DNA of 64,000 bases from Bradyrhizobium neotropicale (GCF_001641695.1 NZ_LSEF01000090.1:127875-191874), one strand, 5' to 3'. Positions 1 to 8,812 are shown, numbered from the stretch's first letter. Program-made: numbers and translations. Notes: a model not told the origin generated them from the sequence alone.

Positions 1-368
1 CCAATGCGGTGAAGCACTTCAAATTTGTGCCGCGCGGAAAAATCCGCCTGCACCAGAAGCCGAACACACCGGAGATCCGGGCGTGCCGGCAGTGGTACGA
101 GCGGGAACTGGCGGCAATCCAGCCCGATCTCGTCGTGGCCATGGGCGCCACCGCCGCCCAAAGCGTGTTCGGCAAGATCACGCCGGTCGGCAAGAACCGC
201 GGCCGGCTGATCGACCTTGCCGACGGCCGCAAGGCCCTGGTGACGGTGCACCCGTCCTATCTGCTACGGCTGCCGGATCCCGAAGCCAAAGTGCTGGAAT
301 ATCAACGTTTTGTCGAAGACCTGAAGATCGCTGCCGGCTTGCAGAAAAAAGCCGCCCGCGCCGCCTGA
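1..368 (+). CDS. UdgX-type uracil-DNA glycosylase, C-terminal part
   Basis: The frame is open from the first bases of the window, so the N-terminus is missing; an in-frame GTG at 9 is unlikely to be the true start because the codons before it (Asn-Ala) continue the family pattern. The visible 120 or so residues carry the R-loop KIRLH, whose His in UdgX proteins links covalently to uracil-containing DNA after base release, and the UDG motif HPSYLLR near the end. The role inferred is uracil recognition and repair in the cytoplasm. In related bacteria this domain is often fused behind a DUF4130 domain, which cannot be checked here. It ends with TGA at 366-368, 121 bases before the phosphate transporter gene. 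Confidence 0.8.
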   Translation, partial: NAVKHFKFVPRGKIRLHQKPNTPEIRACRQWYERELAAIQPDLVVAMGATAAQSVFGKITPVGKNRGRLIDLADGRKALVTVHPSYLLRLPDPEAKVLEYQRFVEDLKIAAGLQKKAARAA

Positions 369-489
369 CGGCTACCTGCACGCAATCGGCGGTGGAGAAG
401 CCCCCGTCATTTCAATCGTTCGTCAACCATTTCAACTGGCTGTCACATGCCGCGAGCAAAATCGGGGCCTTGGGACAGGAGAATTTCCA

Positions 490-2112
490 ATGAGTGACGT
501 TGCTTTGCCCGGCTCCATCGAGCCAGCCTTGCGTAGGGGGCCCGACCTCGACCGCGGATTTCATCCGCTCACTGGCGTGATCTACATGGGGGTCATCGGC
601 GCTGCGCTGCTCTTCGTCGCCTACAGCATCTGGACCGACGTCGATGCCACCGGCACGCAGGTCAAGAGCATTGCGCCCTTCCTGATGCTCTTCGTCGCGC
701 TTCTGATCGCGCTCGGCTTCGAGTTCGTGAACGGCTTCCACGACACCGCCAATGCGGTCGCAACCGTCATCTACACCCGCTCGCTCCCCGCCCACGTCGC
801 CGTGGTGTGGTCCGGCATGTTCAACCTGTTCGGCGTGCTGCTGTCCTCGGGAGCGGTCGCTTTCGGCATCGTCTCGCTGCTGCCGGTCGAGCTGATCCTC
901 CAGGTCGGCTCCAGTGCCGGTTTCGCCATGGTGTTCGCGCTGCTGATCGCCGCGATCATCTGGAACGTCGGCACCTGGTATTTCGGCCTGCCGGCCTCGA
1001 GCTCGCACACGCTGATCGGCTCGATCATGGGCGTGGGCATCATGAACGCGGTCCTGCATGGCCGCAGCGGCACCTCGGGCGTCGACTGGACCCAGGCAAC
1101 CAACATCGGCAAGGCATTGCTGCTGTCGCCGCTGTTCGGCTTCGCGCTCGCCGCCGGCCTGCTCCTGATCCTGCGCACCGTGCTGCTGCGCGCCACGCCC
1201 GCCTTGTTCGGCGAGCCGAAGGGCGACCAGCCGCCGCCGTGGTGGATCCGCGGCATCCTGATCCTCACCTGCACGCTGGTGAGCTTCTTCCACGGCTCCA
1301 ATGACGGCCAGAAGGGCATGGGCTTGATCATGCTGATCCTGATCGGCACCGTGCCGACCGCCTACGCGCTCAACCGCGCGCTGCCGGAGGCCCAGATCGA
1401 GCAGTTCATCAAGAACTCGGACGCCGCGAGCAGGATCATCGAGGGCAAGGCCGCCGGCTATAACGTGATCGGCAACCCGCGCCCTGCCGTCACCAACTAT
1501 GTCGCACAGCACGAGGTCACCGGCGGAACGTTCCCGTCGCTCGCCGTGCTCGTGCGCGATATCGCCAAGCAGGTCACCACCTACGGCTCGCTTGCCAAGG
1601 TGCCGGCGGAAGTCGTCGGCAACACCCGCAACGACATGTACCTCGTCTCGGAAGCGCTCCGCTTTTTGATGAAGGACAAGGAAGCCGAGCTCAGCGCCGA
1701 CGATGTCGCCGTGCTCACCTCCTACAAGGGCTCGCTCGACAGCGCCACGAAGTTCATCCCCGGCTGGGTGAAGATCGCGGTCGCCATCGCGCTCGGCCTC
1801 GGCACCATGGTCGGGTGGAAGCGCATCGTCGTCACCGTCGGCGAGAAGATCGGCAAGACGCACCTCACCTACGCGCAAGGTGCCTGCGCCGAGATCACGG
1901 CGGCCGCCACCATCGCCGCCGCCGACGTCTACGGCCTGCCGGTCTCGACCACACACGTGCTGTCGTCAGGTATCGCCGGCACCATGGCCGCCAACGGCTC
2001 GGGCCTGCAATGGGCCACGATCCGCAACATTGCCATGGCCTGGGTGCTGACCCTGCCGGCCGCGATGATCATCTCGGGCGTGCTCTACTACGTCTTCTCG
2101 CGCGTGTTCTGA
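490..2112 (+). CDS. pit: Inorganic phosphate transporter, Pit family
   Basis: A 540-residue inner-membrane protein that imports phosphate, probably as a metal-phosphate complex driven by protons. Both halves of the PHO4 signature are visible: GFHDTANAV near residue 80 and FFHGSNDGQKGMG near residue 265, and a C-terminal VSTTHVLSSGIAGT segment. There are about ten hydrophobic segments and a hydrophilic domain of roughly 110 residues in the middle (about 300-410). The ATG at 490 follows an AGGAG about ten bases upstream. A strong bidirectional terminator lies just after the stop. No Pho box was recognised in the 121-base upstream gap. A long open frame on the opposite strand is a shadow. Confidence 0.93.
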   Translation: MSDVALPGSIEPALRRGPDLDRGFHPLTGVIYMGVIGAALLFVAYSIWTDVDATGTQVKSIAPFLMLFVALLIALGFEFVNGFHDTANAVATVIYTRSLPAHVAVVWSGMFNLFGVLLSSGAVAFGIVSLLPVELILQVGSSAGFAMVFALLIAAIIWNVGTWYFGLPASSSHTLIGSIMGVGIMNAVLHGRSGTSGVDWTQATNIGKALLLSPLFGFALAAGLLLILRTVLLRATPALFGEPKGDQPPPWWIRGILILTCTLVSFFHGSNDGQKGMGLIMLILIGTVPTAYALNRALPEAQIEQFIKNSDAASRIIEGKAAGYNVIGNPRPAVTNYVAQHEVTGGTFPSLAVLVRDIAKQVTTYGSLAKVPAEVVGNTRNDMYLVSEALRFLMKDKEAELSADDVAVLTSYKGSLDSATKFIPGWVKIAVAIALGLGTMVGWKRIVVTVGEKIGKTHLTYAQGACAEITAAATIAAADVYGLPVSTTHVLSSGIAGTMAANGSGLQWATIRNIAMAWVLTLPAAMIISGVLYYVFSRVF

Positions 2113-2131
2113 GCAATCACAGAGCTCAAAG

Positions 2132-2162
2132 AAAAGGGCCCGTGCGATGCGCGGGCCCTTTT
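2132..2162. terminator. Bidirectional rho-independent terminator
   Basis: A perfect 11-bp stem (AAAAGGGCCCG at 2132-2142 with CGGGCCCTTTT at 2152-2162) and a 9-base loop. The A-run and T-run on the two sides make it usable from both strands. It sits between the convergent pit and M20 amidohydrolase genes. Confidence 0.9.
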
Positions 2163-2186
2163 CCATTTCCGCTTCGGTATTGAGGC

Positions 2187-3359
2187 TCACGCCGCCGCGA
2201 GCGACTCCTCGACCAGCTTGATCCAGTACGACGTGCCGTAGACGATCGCCTCGTCGTTGAAATTGTAGGCGGGGTGATGCAGGCCGGCACTGTCGCCGTT
2301 GCCGCAGAAGATGAAGGCGCCGGGACGCGCTTCCAGCATATAGGCAAAATCCTCGCCGCCCATCAGCGGCGGCATCTCGAGCACGTTGGCTTCACCCGCG
2401 ACCTGCTTTGCGATGCGCGTCGCCACCTCGGTCTGCGCCGCATGATTGTTCACCACGGGATAATTGCGCTTGTAGTGCAGATCGATCTTCGCACCCGTGA
2501 TCTGCGCCACGCCCGCCACCACCTCGCGCACGCGTTTCTCGACGAGCTTGGGCACCTCCGGCGTGAGCGTGCGGATGGTGCCCCGCAGCTCCGCGGTCTG
2601 CGGAATGACGTTGCGGGCGTTACCGGCGTGGAACTCGCAGATCGAGATCACGGCAGATTCCAGCGGATCGACGCTGCGCGCGACGATCGACTGCAACGCC
2701 GTGATCAGCTGGGCGCCGACCAGAACGGAATCGACGCATTTGTGCGGGCGCGCGGCATGGCCGCCGAGGCCCTCGATCTTGATGTCGACCTCGTCGGTCG
2801 CCGCCATGATCGGGCCCGGCCGGATCGCGAACGAGCCGATCGGGATGCCCGGGCCATTGTGCATGCCGTAGACCTGCTCGATGCCGAACCGCTCCATCAG
2901 CCCGTCCTTGACCATGGCCGCGCCGCCGGCACCGCCCTCCTCGGCCGGCTGGAAGATCACCACCGCGTCGCCGGCGAAATTGCGGGTCTCGGCGAGGTAG
3001 CGCGCAGCGCCGAGCAGCATCGCAGTGTGGCCATCATGGCCACAGGCATGCATCTTGCCGGGGGTCTTGGAGGCGTAGGGCAGATTGGTCTGTTCCTCGA
3101 CCGGCAGCGCGTCCATGTCGGCGCGCAGGCCGATCGCCTTGAGGCCTTCACCGGCCGGCTTCTTGCCCTTGATCACCCCCACCACGCCGGTCTGGCCGAG
3201 ACCGGTCACGACCTCATCGCAGCCGAACTCGCGCAGCCGGTCCGCGACGAATGCGGCAGTGCGGTGGACGTCGTACAGCAGCTCGGGGTGCTGGTGGATG
3301 TCCCGCCGCCAGGCCTGGATGTCCGGCTGGAGGTCAGCGACACGGTTCACGATGGGCAT
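2187..3359 (-). CDS. M20 family amidohydrolase (hippurate/N-acyl-amino-acid hydrolase type)
   Basis: A 390-residue cytoplasmic di-metal peptidase-like enzyme that cleaves N-acyl amino acids or similar amides. Family residues are visible: RADMDALPV, the metal-binding HACGHDGHTA, the PAEEGGAGG glutamates, GLGGHAARPH (substrate-side His), GGEDFAYM and the late GLHHPAYNFND His. The start at MPIVNR fits the usual family N-terminus; the 19 codons open further upstream look non-coding. The exact acyl substrate cannot be read from the sequence. It converges with pit and shares its terminator. Confidence 0.9.
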   Translation of the reverse strand: MPIVNRVADLQPDIQAWRRDIHQHPELLYDVHRTAAFVADRLREFGCDEVVTGLGQTGVVGVIKGKKPAGEGLKAIGLRADMDALPVEEQTNLPYASKTPGKMHACGHDGHTAMLLGAARYLAETRNFAGDAVVIFQPAEEGGAGGAAMVKDGLMERFGIEQVYGMHNGPGIPIGSFAIRPGPIMAATDEVDIKIEGLGGHAARPHKCVDSVLVGAQLITALQSIVARSVDPLESAVISICEFHAGNARNVIPQTAELRGTIRTLTPEVPKLVEKRVREVVAGVAQITGAKIDLHYKRNYPVVNNHAAQTEVATRIAKQVAGEANVLEMPPLMGGEDFAYMLEARPGAFIFCGNGDSAGLHHPAYNFNDEAIVYGTSYWIKLVEESLAAA

Positions 3360-3463
3360 GGAGGATCTCAAGCTCTCAAATTGGGAATTGGGAATACAGG
3401 AGTGTCTACCATGCAAGCGGCGGTCCGCCTAACTCCTTGGGACCGGGGGTTGCCCTGCCCTAT

Positions 3464-3489
3464 CGTCATGGCCGGGCTTGTCCCGGTCC
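3464..3489. repeat. Short intergenic repeat (REP-like)
   Basis: The core CGTCATGGCCGGGCTTGTCC followed by CGGTCC is a small self-complementary unit (CCGGGCTTGTCCCGG) like those common between Bradyrhizobium genes. It lies in the 184-base gap between the divergent M20 and GMC genes. The genomic copy number is recalled, not shown by this window. Confidence 0.5.
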
Positions 3490-3543
3490 TCCTCATCCGA
3501 CTATTAGGACGTCAAGCCAAGTGACCATCCGGGTGGAAGCAGA

Positions 3544-5163
3544 ATGCCAAGACGGCTCGAAGGTGAGTTTGACTACATCGTCGTCGGGGCCGGCACGGCC
3601 GGCTGTATCATCGCCAACCGGCTCTCGGCCGATCCGAACAACCGCGTGCTGATCCTGGAAGCCGGCGGTGACGACAACTGGATCTGGTTCCACATTCCGG
3701 TCGGCTATCTCTTCGCGATCGGCAATCCGCGCTCGGACTGGATGTTCAAGACCGAAGCCGAGCCGGGCCTCAACGGCCGTTCGCTGGCCTATCCCCGCGG
3801 CAAGGTCATCGGCGGATCTTCGGCCATCAACGCCATGATCTCGATGCGCGGCCAGGCTGCCGACTACGACCATTGGCGCCAGCTCGGCATGACCGGCTGG
3901 GGCTATGATGACGTGCTGCCGCTGTTCAAGCGGCTGGAGGACCACTTTCTCGGCGCGAGCGAGCATCACGGAGCGGGCGGCGGCTGGCGCATCGAGGCGC
4001 CGCGGCTGTCATGGGCTGTTCTGGATGCCGTGGGCGACGCCGCCGAAGAGATGGGGATCAAGCGCATCCCGGATTTCAACACCGGCGACAACGAAGGCTC
4101 GAGCTATTTCCACGTCAACCAGAAGCGCGGCCGGCGCTGGTCGTCGGCGCGCGGCTTCCTCAAGCCGGCGCTGAACCGCCCCAATTTGCGGCTCGAGAAG
4201 CATGTACTCGTCGACCGCCTGATCATCGAACAGGGCCGCGCGGTCGGCGTGCGCTTCATCCAGAATGGCGAGGCCATCGAGGCGCGTGCGAAGCGGGACG
4301 TGGTCCTCTCGGCAGGCGCGATCGGCTCGGTCCAGGTGCTGCATCGCTCCGGCATCGGGCCCGCCGACTGGCTCTCGCCGCTCGGCATCGACATCGTGAT
4401 GGACAAGCCCGGTGTCGGCCGCAACTTGCAGGACCACCTCCAGCAGCGCGCAATCTACAAGGTCGAGGGCGTGCGTACCCTGAACGAGACCTATTACAAT
4501 TTGTTCCGCCGCGGGCTGATGGGGCTCGACTACGCCTTCCGCCGCCGCGGGCCGCTGACCATGGCGCCGTCGCAGCTCGGCATCTTCACGCGCTCCGATG
4601 CGACGCGCGCGCGCGCCAACATCCAGTTCCATGTGCAGCCGCTGTCGCTCGACAAGTTCGGCGACCCCCTGCACCGCTTCCCAGCAATCACGGTCAGCGC
4701 CTGCAATCTGCAGCCGACCTCGCGCGGCACCGTGCGGCTGCGCGCCGCGACACCGGACGAGAAGCCGATCATTGCGCCGAATTACCTGTCGACCGACGAC
4801 GACCGCCAGGTTGCCGCCGACGCGATCCGCGCCACGCGCCGCCTGATGCGGCAGAAGGCGCTCGCCAGATATCACCCGAGCGAGTATCTGCCCGGGCCCT
4901 CTGTCGGCGATGACGACGCCTCGCTCGCGAAGGCCGCCGGCGACATCGGCACCACCATCTTCCATCCCGTCGGCACCGCGAAGATGGGTGCGGCGAGCGA
5001 TCCGATGGCCGTGGTCGACGAGCGCCTGCGCTTCTACGGCCTCAGCGGCTTGCGCGTCGTCGACGCCTCGATCATGCCTACGATCACGTCAGGCAATACC
5101 AACACGCCGACCGCGATGATCGCCGAGAAAGGCGCCACGATGATTTTGCAAGACGCGAAGTGA
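3544..5163 (+). CDS. GMC family FAD-dependent oxidoreductase (choline dehydrogenase-like)
   Basis: A 539-residue flavoenzyme that would oxidise an alcohol group using FAD. The N-terminal Rossmann motif VGAGTAGCIIANRLS is followed by EAGG, GMC signature 1 (PRGKVIGGSSAINAM, about residue 80), signature 2 (SAGAIGSVQVLHRSGIGP, about 257-274) and the C-terminal catalytic HPVGTAKMG with the closing NTPTAMIAEKGA. Length is normal. The substrate is not determined; choline, glucose and longer alcohols are all possible for this family. An alpha/beta hydrolase starts 38 bases downstream and is probably co-transcribed, which hints at alcohol or ester catabolism. Confidence 0.9.
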   Translation: MPRRLEGEFDYIVVGAGTAGCIIANRLSADPNNRVLILEAGGDDNWIWFHIPVGYLFAIGNPRSDWMFKTEAEPGLNGRSLAYPRGKVIGGSSAINAMISMRGQAADYDHWRQLGMTGWGYDDVLPLFKRLEDHFLGASEHHGAGGGWRIEAPRLSWAVLDAVGDAAEEMGIKRIPDFNTGDNEGSSYFHVNQKRGRRWSSARGFLKPALNRPNLRLEKHVLVDRLIIEQGRAVGVRFIQNGEAIEARAKRDVVLSAGAIGSVQVLHRSGIGPADWLSPLGIDIVMDKPGVGRNLQDHLQQRAIYKVEGVRTLNETYYNLFRRGLMGLDYAFRRRGPLTMAPSQLGIFTRSDATRARANIQFHVQPLSLDKFGDPLHRFPAITVSACNLQPTSRGTVRLRAATPDEKPIIAPNYLSTDDDRQVAADAIRATRRLMRQKALARYHPSEYLPGPSVGDDDASLAKAAGDIGTTIFHPVGTAKMGAASDPMAVVDERLRFYGLSGLRVVDASIMPTITSGNTNTPTAMIAEKGATMILQDAK

Positions 5164-5201
5164 ATGCGTAATCCGAGCTACGACGCATCACCGCTCACCT
5201 C

Positions 5202-6101
5202 ATGCCCATGATCAATCAGCATCGTCATTCGATCGGACCCGCCGGCGCGGAGATTGCGCTTGTGCGATGGAGCGAGGGAGAGCAGCGCAAGCCGCCCGCG
5301 CTTCTGCTCCACGGCACCGGTTTCGTCGCCGACGTCTGGGACGAGGTCGCACGCGAGCTGGCGTCAAGCTACACCGTCTATGCACTCGACCGCCGCGGCC
5401 ATGGCGCGAGCCACAAGCCCGGCGCCTATCATTTCCTCGATTTCGCCGACGACGTCTGCCGCGTGATCGAGGCGCTCGATCTGCACGGCATCTACGGGAT
5501 CGGCCACAGCGCCGGCGCGACGGATCTGCTGCTCGCGGCGAAACTTCGGCGTGGCCGCTTCATGCGCCTGTTCGTGATGGAGCCGACCGTGATGGATCCG
5601 CGCAAGGTGCGCGATGCATCGGCCGGATTGAGCGAATGGGCCACCGCCAGCGTGCAAGGCGTGTTGCGGCGCCAGGCCGAGTTCGACAGTCTTGAGGCCG
5701 TCTTCAAGCGCTACCGCGCCGCACCGGCCTTCGCGGATTGGACCGAGGCTTCGCTCTGGGCCTATGTGAGGCACGGCTTCGCGCCGCTGGAGAATGGCCG
5801 AGTGCGGCTGTGCTGCACGCCCGAGATCGAGCAGGCGATCCTCCGGCCGATCTTCGAGGCGATGGACCAGATCTACACCGGCGATGTCCGCGGCAACCCG
5901 TTCGCGGGGCTCGCTGAGATCGATTGCCCCGTGCGGGTGACGACCGCCGAGAAGTCGGGCGAGATCTACAAGGAGATGGCCTCACGCGCCGTGTCGCTCG
6001 TTCCGCGCGTCAGCACGCACGCCTTCGCCGGTATCGGCCACTGTGTTGCGCAGGAAGCGCCTGGCCTTGTGGCAGAGGCCGTGCGGGAATTTTCGGCCTA
6101 G
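5202..6101 (+). CDS. Alpha/beta hydrolase
   Basis: A 299-residue soluble hydrolase. It shows the oxyanion HGTGF after strand 3, the nucleophile elbow GIGHSAGATD (Ser about residue 107) and a late GIGHCVAQE His, so a Ser-His-Asp triad is likely. Two in-frame ATG codons at 5202 and 5208 are both possible starts; neither has a strong ribosome-binding site. It lies 38 bases after the GMC oxidoreductase and is probably in the same operon. The substrate is unknown. It converges with the ATC-hydrolase-like gene, with only two bases between the stops. Confidence 0.85.
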   Translation: MPMINQHRHSIGPAGAEIALVRWSEGEQRKPPALLLHGTGFVADVWDEVARELASSYTVYALDRRGHGASHKPGAYHFLDFADDVCRVIEALDLHGIYGIGHSAGATDLLLAAKLRRGRFMRLFVMEPTVMDPRKVRDASAGLSEWATASVQGVLRRQAEFDSLEAVFKRYRAAPAFADWTEASLWAYVRHGFAPLENGRVRLCCTPEIEQAILRPIFEAMDQIYTGDVRGNPFAGLAEIDCPVRVTTAEKSGEIYKEMASRAVSLVPRVSTHAFAGIGHCVAQEAPGLVAEAVREFSA

Positions 6102-6103
6102 CT

Positions 6104-6580
6104 CTACGGCCGCTTGCGAAACCTGAAATCGCAGCAGGCTCCGCCCTCCATGATCGTCTGGCTTCGGGACAGTTCGAGCTCGTTGTTGAAACCGGCCACC
6201 ATGGCGTGGTCACGATTGCAGTGAACGCGAACGCCGAGATCAGCGAGACCCAGCTCCTGGTAGAACGCAGCGTATTGACAGCGCGTGACGTTGAAATCGA
6301 GATGATCGTCGGACTCTCCGACCACCTCGACATCCATGCCGCCGCCGCCCGCCCAGAGTTCTTGTGCCACGGTTCGCAGCGATGCGGTGGTCTTTCCGTA
6401 GGTCGCCGCCCATCTTGCGCCCTCCTCGGCCGCGAGCCTGCGTATCGTTTCGTCAACGACCTCGCGCATCGCGCTTTGACCGAACCGGTCGCGCAACACC
6501 TGGATGAATGGGATCAGCACGCGCCCTTCGATCTTCCGGCGCTGCAGGTGACTGATGGCAACTTCGTTCGTATCAACCAT
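6104..6580 (-). CDS. L-2-amino-thiazoline-4-carboxylic acid (ATC) hydrolase-like protein
   Basis: A 158-residue protein whose pattern, including a central MDVEVVGESDDHLDFNVTRC, a Cys-His-rich HCNRDHAMV and a terminal GGACCDFRF, matches the ATC-hydrolase-like family. Characterised members open the thiazoline ring on the way to L-cysteine in Pseudomonas, but the family is broad, so the substrate here is uncertain. The ATG at 6580 was chosen over an upstream codon at 6595 because GAGGTG sits correctly in front of it. It is divergent from a short LysR gene, which is its likely regulator. Confidence 0.75.
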   Translation of the reverse strand: MVDTNEVAISHLQRRKIEGRVLIPFIQVLRDRFGQSAMREVVDETIRRLAAEEGARWAATYGKTTASLRTVAQELWAGGGGMDVEVVGESDDHLDFNVTRCQYAAFYQELGLADLGVRVHCNRDHAMVAGFNNELELSRSQTIMEGGACCDFRFRKRP

Positions 6581-6628
6581 TGTTGGGCACCTCATGGGGT
6601 CGACCGATTGTTTCGCGCCGCCGCCAAC

Positions 6629-6653
6629 GGAACAAACCAGATCTTCTGACGTG
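6629..6653 (+). promoter_or_regulatory. EcfG-like promoter in front of the short LysR gene
   Basis: GGAAC at 6629-6633, a 16-base spacer and CGTG at 6650-6653. The alphaproteobacterial general stress consensus is GGAAC-N16/17-CGTT, so one base differs. It is 60 bases upstream of the LysR start and points toward it. Confidence 0.45.
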
Positions 6654-6657
6654 TTGA

Positions 6658-6672
6658 CTTAGATTTTCTAAG
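6658..6672. promoter_or_regulatory. 15-bp palindrome, probable LysR operator
   Basis: CTTAGA-TTT-TCTAAG is a perfect 6-bp inverted repeat with a 3-base centre and contains the T-N11-A spacing typical of LysR-type operators. It lies between the divergent ATC-hydrolase-like and LysR genes, only four bases past the EcfG-like -10 element, where a bound protein would block that promoter. Confidence 0.6.
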
Positions 6673-6712
6673 CCATGAAGATTGGCACTCCCCAGAGCAA
6701 AGGGCGTTCTCG

Positions 6713-7300
6713 ATGAGCTATCGGCTTCCTCCCCTGAACAGTCTGCGCGCGTTCGAAGCATCGGCGCGTCACCTGAGCTTCAAGCGGGCATCCGACGAGC
6801 TCTGCGTCACACCAGGAGCCGTCAGCCAGCAGGTCAAGAGCCTTGAAGCGAGCCTCGGCGTGCAGCTGTTTCGACGCCTCCCTCGCGGTCTGCTGCTCAC
6901 CGCCAAGGGCGAAAGCTATCTGCCGCTGATCAGCAACGCCTTTCGAGCAATCTCCGACGCGACGGAGCACGTCGCGCCCACCCTCAAAGGAAGACTCCTG
7001 CGCGTGGGTATCTCACGCCCCCTGTCGGGGCGACGCCATCCCGCGATCGAGCGCTTGCGACGAGGCGGGGATTGGCCCCGTACCAAGCTCACCACCACAG
7101 ATGACTTGAGCAAGCTGATCGACGGAAAGCTCGACGTCTTGCTGCGAACATCCCCGCAATCGCCGCCGGGCCTGCATGCCGACCGGATCGCATTGCCGGT
7201 CCCGTCCGGCGCCGCTCTGCCTGCCACGCTCGTGACGCTGCCGGGACTGGCCGGATGCCGTGAGGTCCGGGCACTCCTCAGGCTTCTTACGCGCGCCTGA
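6713..7300 (+). CDS. Short LysR-type transcriptional regulator (GcvA-like DNA-binding half)
   Basis: 195 residues against about 300 for the family. The winged helix-turn-helix is intact (LPPLNSLRAFEASARHLS, then ELCVTPGAVSQQVKSLE, through about residue 65) and resembles GcvA. The effector-binding domain starts (LLRVGISRPLS) but is short and ends at a Leu/Arg-rich tail, so its second lobe appears to be missing. Either the gene is truncated or it is a compact family member; codon use is not obviously degenerate. It faces the ATC-hydrolase-like gene, with a palindromic operator in the 132-base gap. Confidence 0.75.
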   Translation: MSYRLPPLNSLRAFEASARHLSFKRASDELCVTPGAVSQQVKSLEASLGVQLFRRLPRGLLLTAKGESYLPLISNAFRAISDATEHVAPTLKGRLLRVGISRPLSGRRHPAIERLRRGGDWPRTKLTTTDDLSKLIDGKLDVLLRTSPQSPPGLHADRIALPVPSGAALPATLVTLPGLAGCREVRALLRLLTRA

Positions 7301-7409
7301 AGCCCAGAGCCGTCCGCCGCTCACGAAATCGTCATCGCGTCCGGGAATAAGGCCACCCCTCCCCCAATCATCTCCCCGAAGCCCAATTCCGGGCGAGAGG
7401 AGACGTGCG

Positions 7410-8348
7410 ATGAGCGGACACGATCACGGGGAAGACGGCGTCAGCCGCCGCAAGGTCCTTGAATGCATGACGTGGGCCGGTACCGGGGTGCTCTGGACCA
7501 TCACCGGCGGCGTACCGCGCTCGCTCGGCATCATCGATTCCGCAGAGGCCGCGACGGCGCCCGGCATGACCTTCCTGCAGATCAGCGACAGCCATGTCGG
7601 CTTCGACAAGCCGGCCAATCCCAACGCACTCGGCACGCTGGAGGAAGCCGTCAACAAGATCAACGCAATGCAGGAAAAGCCCTCCTTCATGATTCACACC
7701 GGCGACATCACCCATCTGTCCAAGGCCGCCGAGTTCGACAATGCCGAGCGCATCATCTCGCAGACCAAGCTGGATGTGCACTACGTGCCCGGCGAGCATG
7801 ACTTCCTCGACGAGGAGGTGAAGTTCTATCGCGACCGTTATGGTCGCGGCACCAAGGGCCAGGGCTGGTACTCCTTCGACGCCGGCGGCGTGCACTTCAT
7901 CGGCCTCGTCAACGTCGTCGACCTTAAGGCCGGCGGGCTCGGCAATCTCGGCGCCGAGCAGCTCGCCTGGCTCGCTGACGATCTCCGCGGCAAATCGAAA
8001 TCGACGCCCGTCGTTCTGTTCGCGCACATCCCGCTCTGGACCGTCTATCCGGAATGGGGCTGGGGTACCGAAGACGGCGGCCGCGCCCTGGAGCTCGTGA
8101 AAGGCTTCGGCTCCGTCACCGTGCTCAACGGCCACATCCACCAGGTGATGCAGAAGGTCGAGGGCAACGTCACCTTCCACACCGCGCGCTCGACCGCCTT
8201 CCCACAACCGGCGCCGGGGGCCGCCTCCTCGCCCGGACCGATGAAGGTCGAGGACGCAAGGCTCCGCTCCATGCTCGGCGTTGCCAGCATCAACTTCAAG
8301 CAAGGCGACCAGCGCCTCGCGATCATCGACACCCCGCTGCAGGGCTGA
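7410..8348 (+). CDS. Tat-exported metallophosphoesterase
   Basis: A 312-residue calcineurin-like phosphoesterase. The ATG at 7410 follows GAGAGGAG with ideal spacing; upstream codons in the frame are not used. The N-terminus carries a twin-arginine signal (VSRRKVLE, then a hydrophobic stretch to about residue 47). Metal-binding blocks follow in order: ISDSHVG, HTGDITH, a GEHD in place of the usual GNHD, FAHIPL and NGHIHQV. It probably acts in the periplasm on an unknown phosphoester. It is the first gene of an operon with a cupredoxin, an ECF sigma factor and an anti-sigma factor, so it may be part of the regulon it sits in. Confidence 0.88.
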   Translation: MSGHDHGEDGVSRRKVLECMTWAGTGVLWTITGGVPRSLGIIDSAEAATAPGMTFLQISDSHVGFDKPANPNALGTLEEAVNKINAMQEKPSFMIHTGDITHLSKAAEFDNAERIISQTKLDVHYVPGEHDFLDEEVKFYRDRYGRGTKGQGWYSFDAGGVHFIGLVNVVDLKAGGLGNLGAEQLAWLADDLRGKSKSTPVVLFAHIPLWTVYPEWGWGTEDGGRALELVKGFGSVTVLNGHIHQVMQKVEGNVTFHTARSTAFPQPAPGAASSPGPMKVEDARLRSMLGVASINFKQGDQRLAIIDTPLQG

Positions 8349-8361
8349 ACGGAAGCCGACA

Positions 8362-8685
8362 ATGAAGACGCTCAATCGCCGCGACTTCGGTGTCGCCGTG
8401 GCTGCGGCCATCCTGCTGCCTGCCACAAACGCCCGCGCCGACGACATGGAGGTGCATATCGACAACTTCGTCTTTCAGCCGGCCGAGCTCAAGATCAAGG
8501 TCGGGTCGACCGTGACCTGGACCAACCGGGACGATATCCCCCACACCGTGGTGTCGGCGGGCAAGTTCAGGTCCAAGACCCTGGACACCGACGACAAGTT
8601 CTCGTTCACCTTCACCAATGCGGGCGACTACAAATATTTTTGTTCGCTGCACCCGCACATGACGGGGATGATCAAGGTTGAGTAA
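8362..8685 (+). CDS. Small secreted cupredoxin (amicyanin/pseudoazurin type)
   Basis: A 107-residue protein with a Tat-like leader (NRRDF, then AVAAAILLPATNARA). The mature domain has the type I copper ligands His61 (IPHTVV) and Cys94, His97, Met100 in CSLHPHM, the short-loop C-x2-H-x2-M arrangement of amicyanins. The likely role is periplasmic electron transfer or copper handling. It starts 13 bases after the phosphoesterase stop. A TTG-initiated frame that overlaps its end leads into the sigma factor gene, but the sigma start was placed later, at 8813. Confidence 0.88.
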   Translation: MKTLNRRDFGVAVAAAILLPATNARADDMEVHIDNFVFQPAELKIKVGSTVTWTNRDDIPHTVVSAGKFRSKTLDTDDKFSFTFTNAGDYKYFCSLHPHMTGMIKVE

Positions 8686-8812
8686 CATCTCGAACCAAGG
8701 CATCAACGTCTTGCCCGGCCGGTGGTCCCACGCCGGCCGGGCTCATACCTCTTCGATCGGGTCCAAGGACGAAACGAAGCAACACGCGAAGCAAGAGGCA
8801 AAGCGAGAGGCG

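Noticed and set aside
412..1956. A 514-codon open frame antisense to pit
   Set aside because: Low-complexity Asp/Glu/Gly/Arg-rich composition typical of mirror frames in GC-rich genes; pit on the other strand has clear family motifs.
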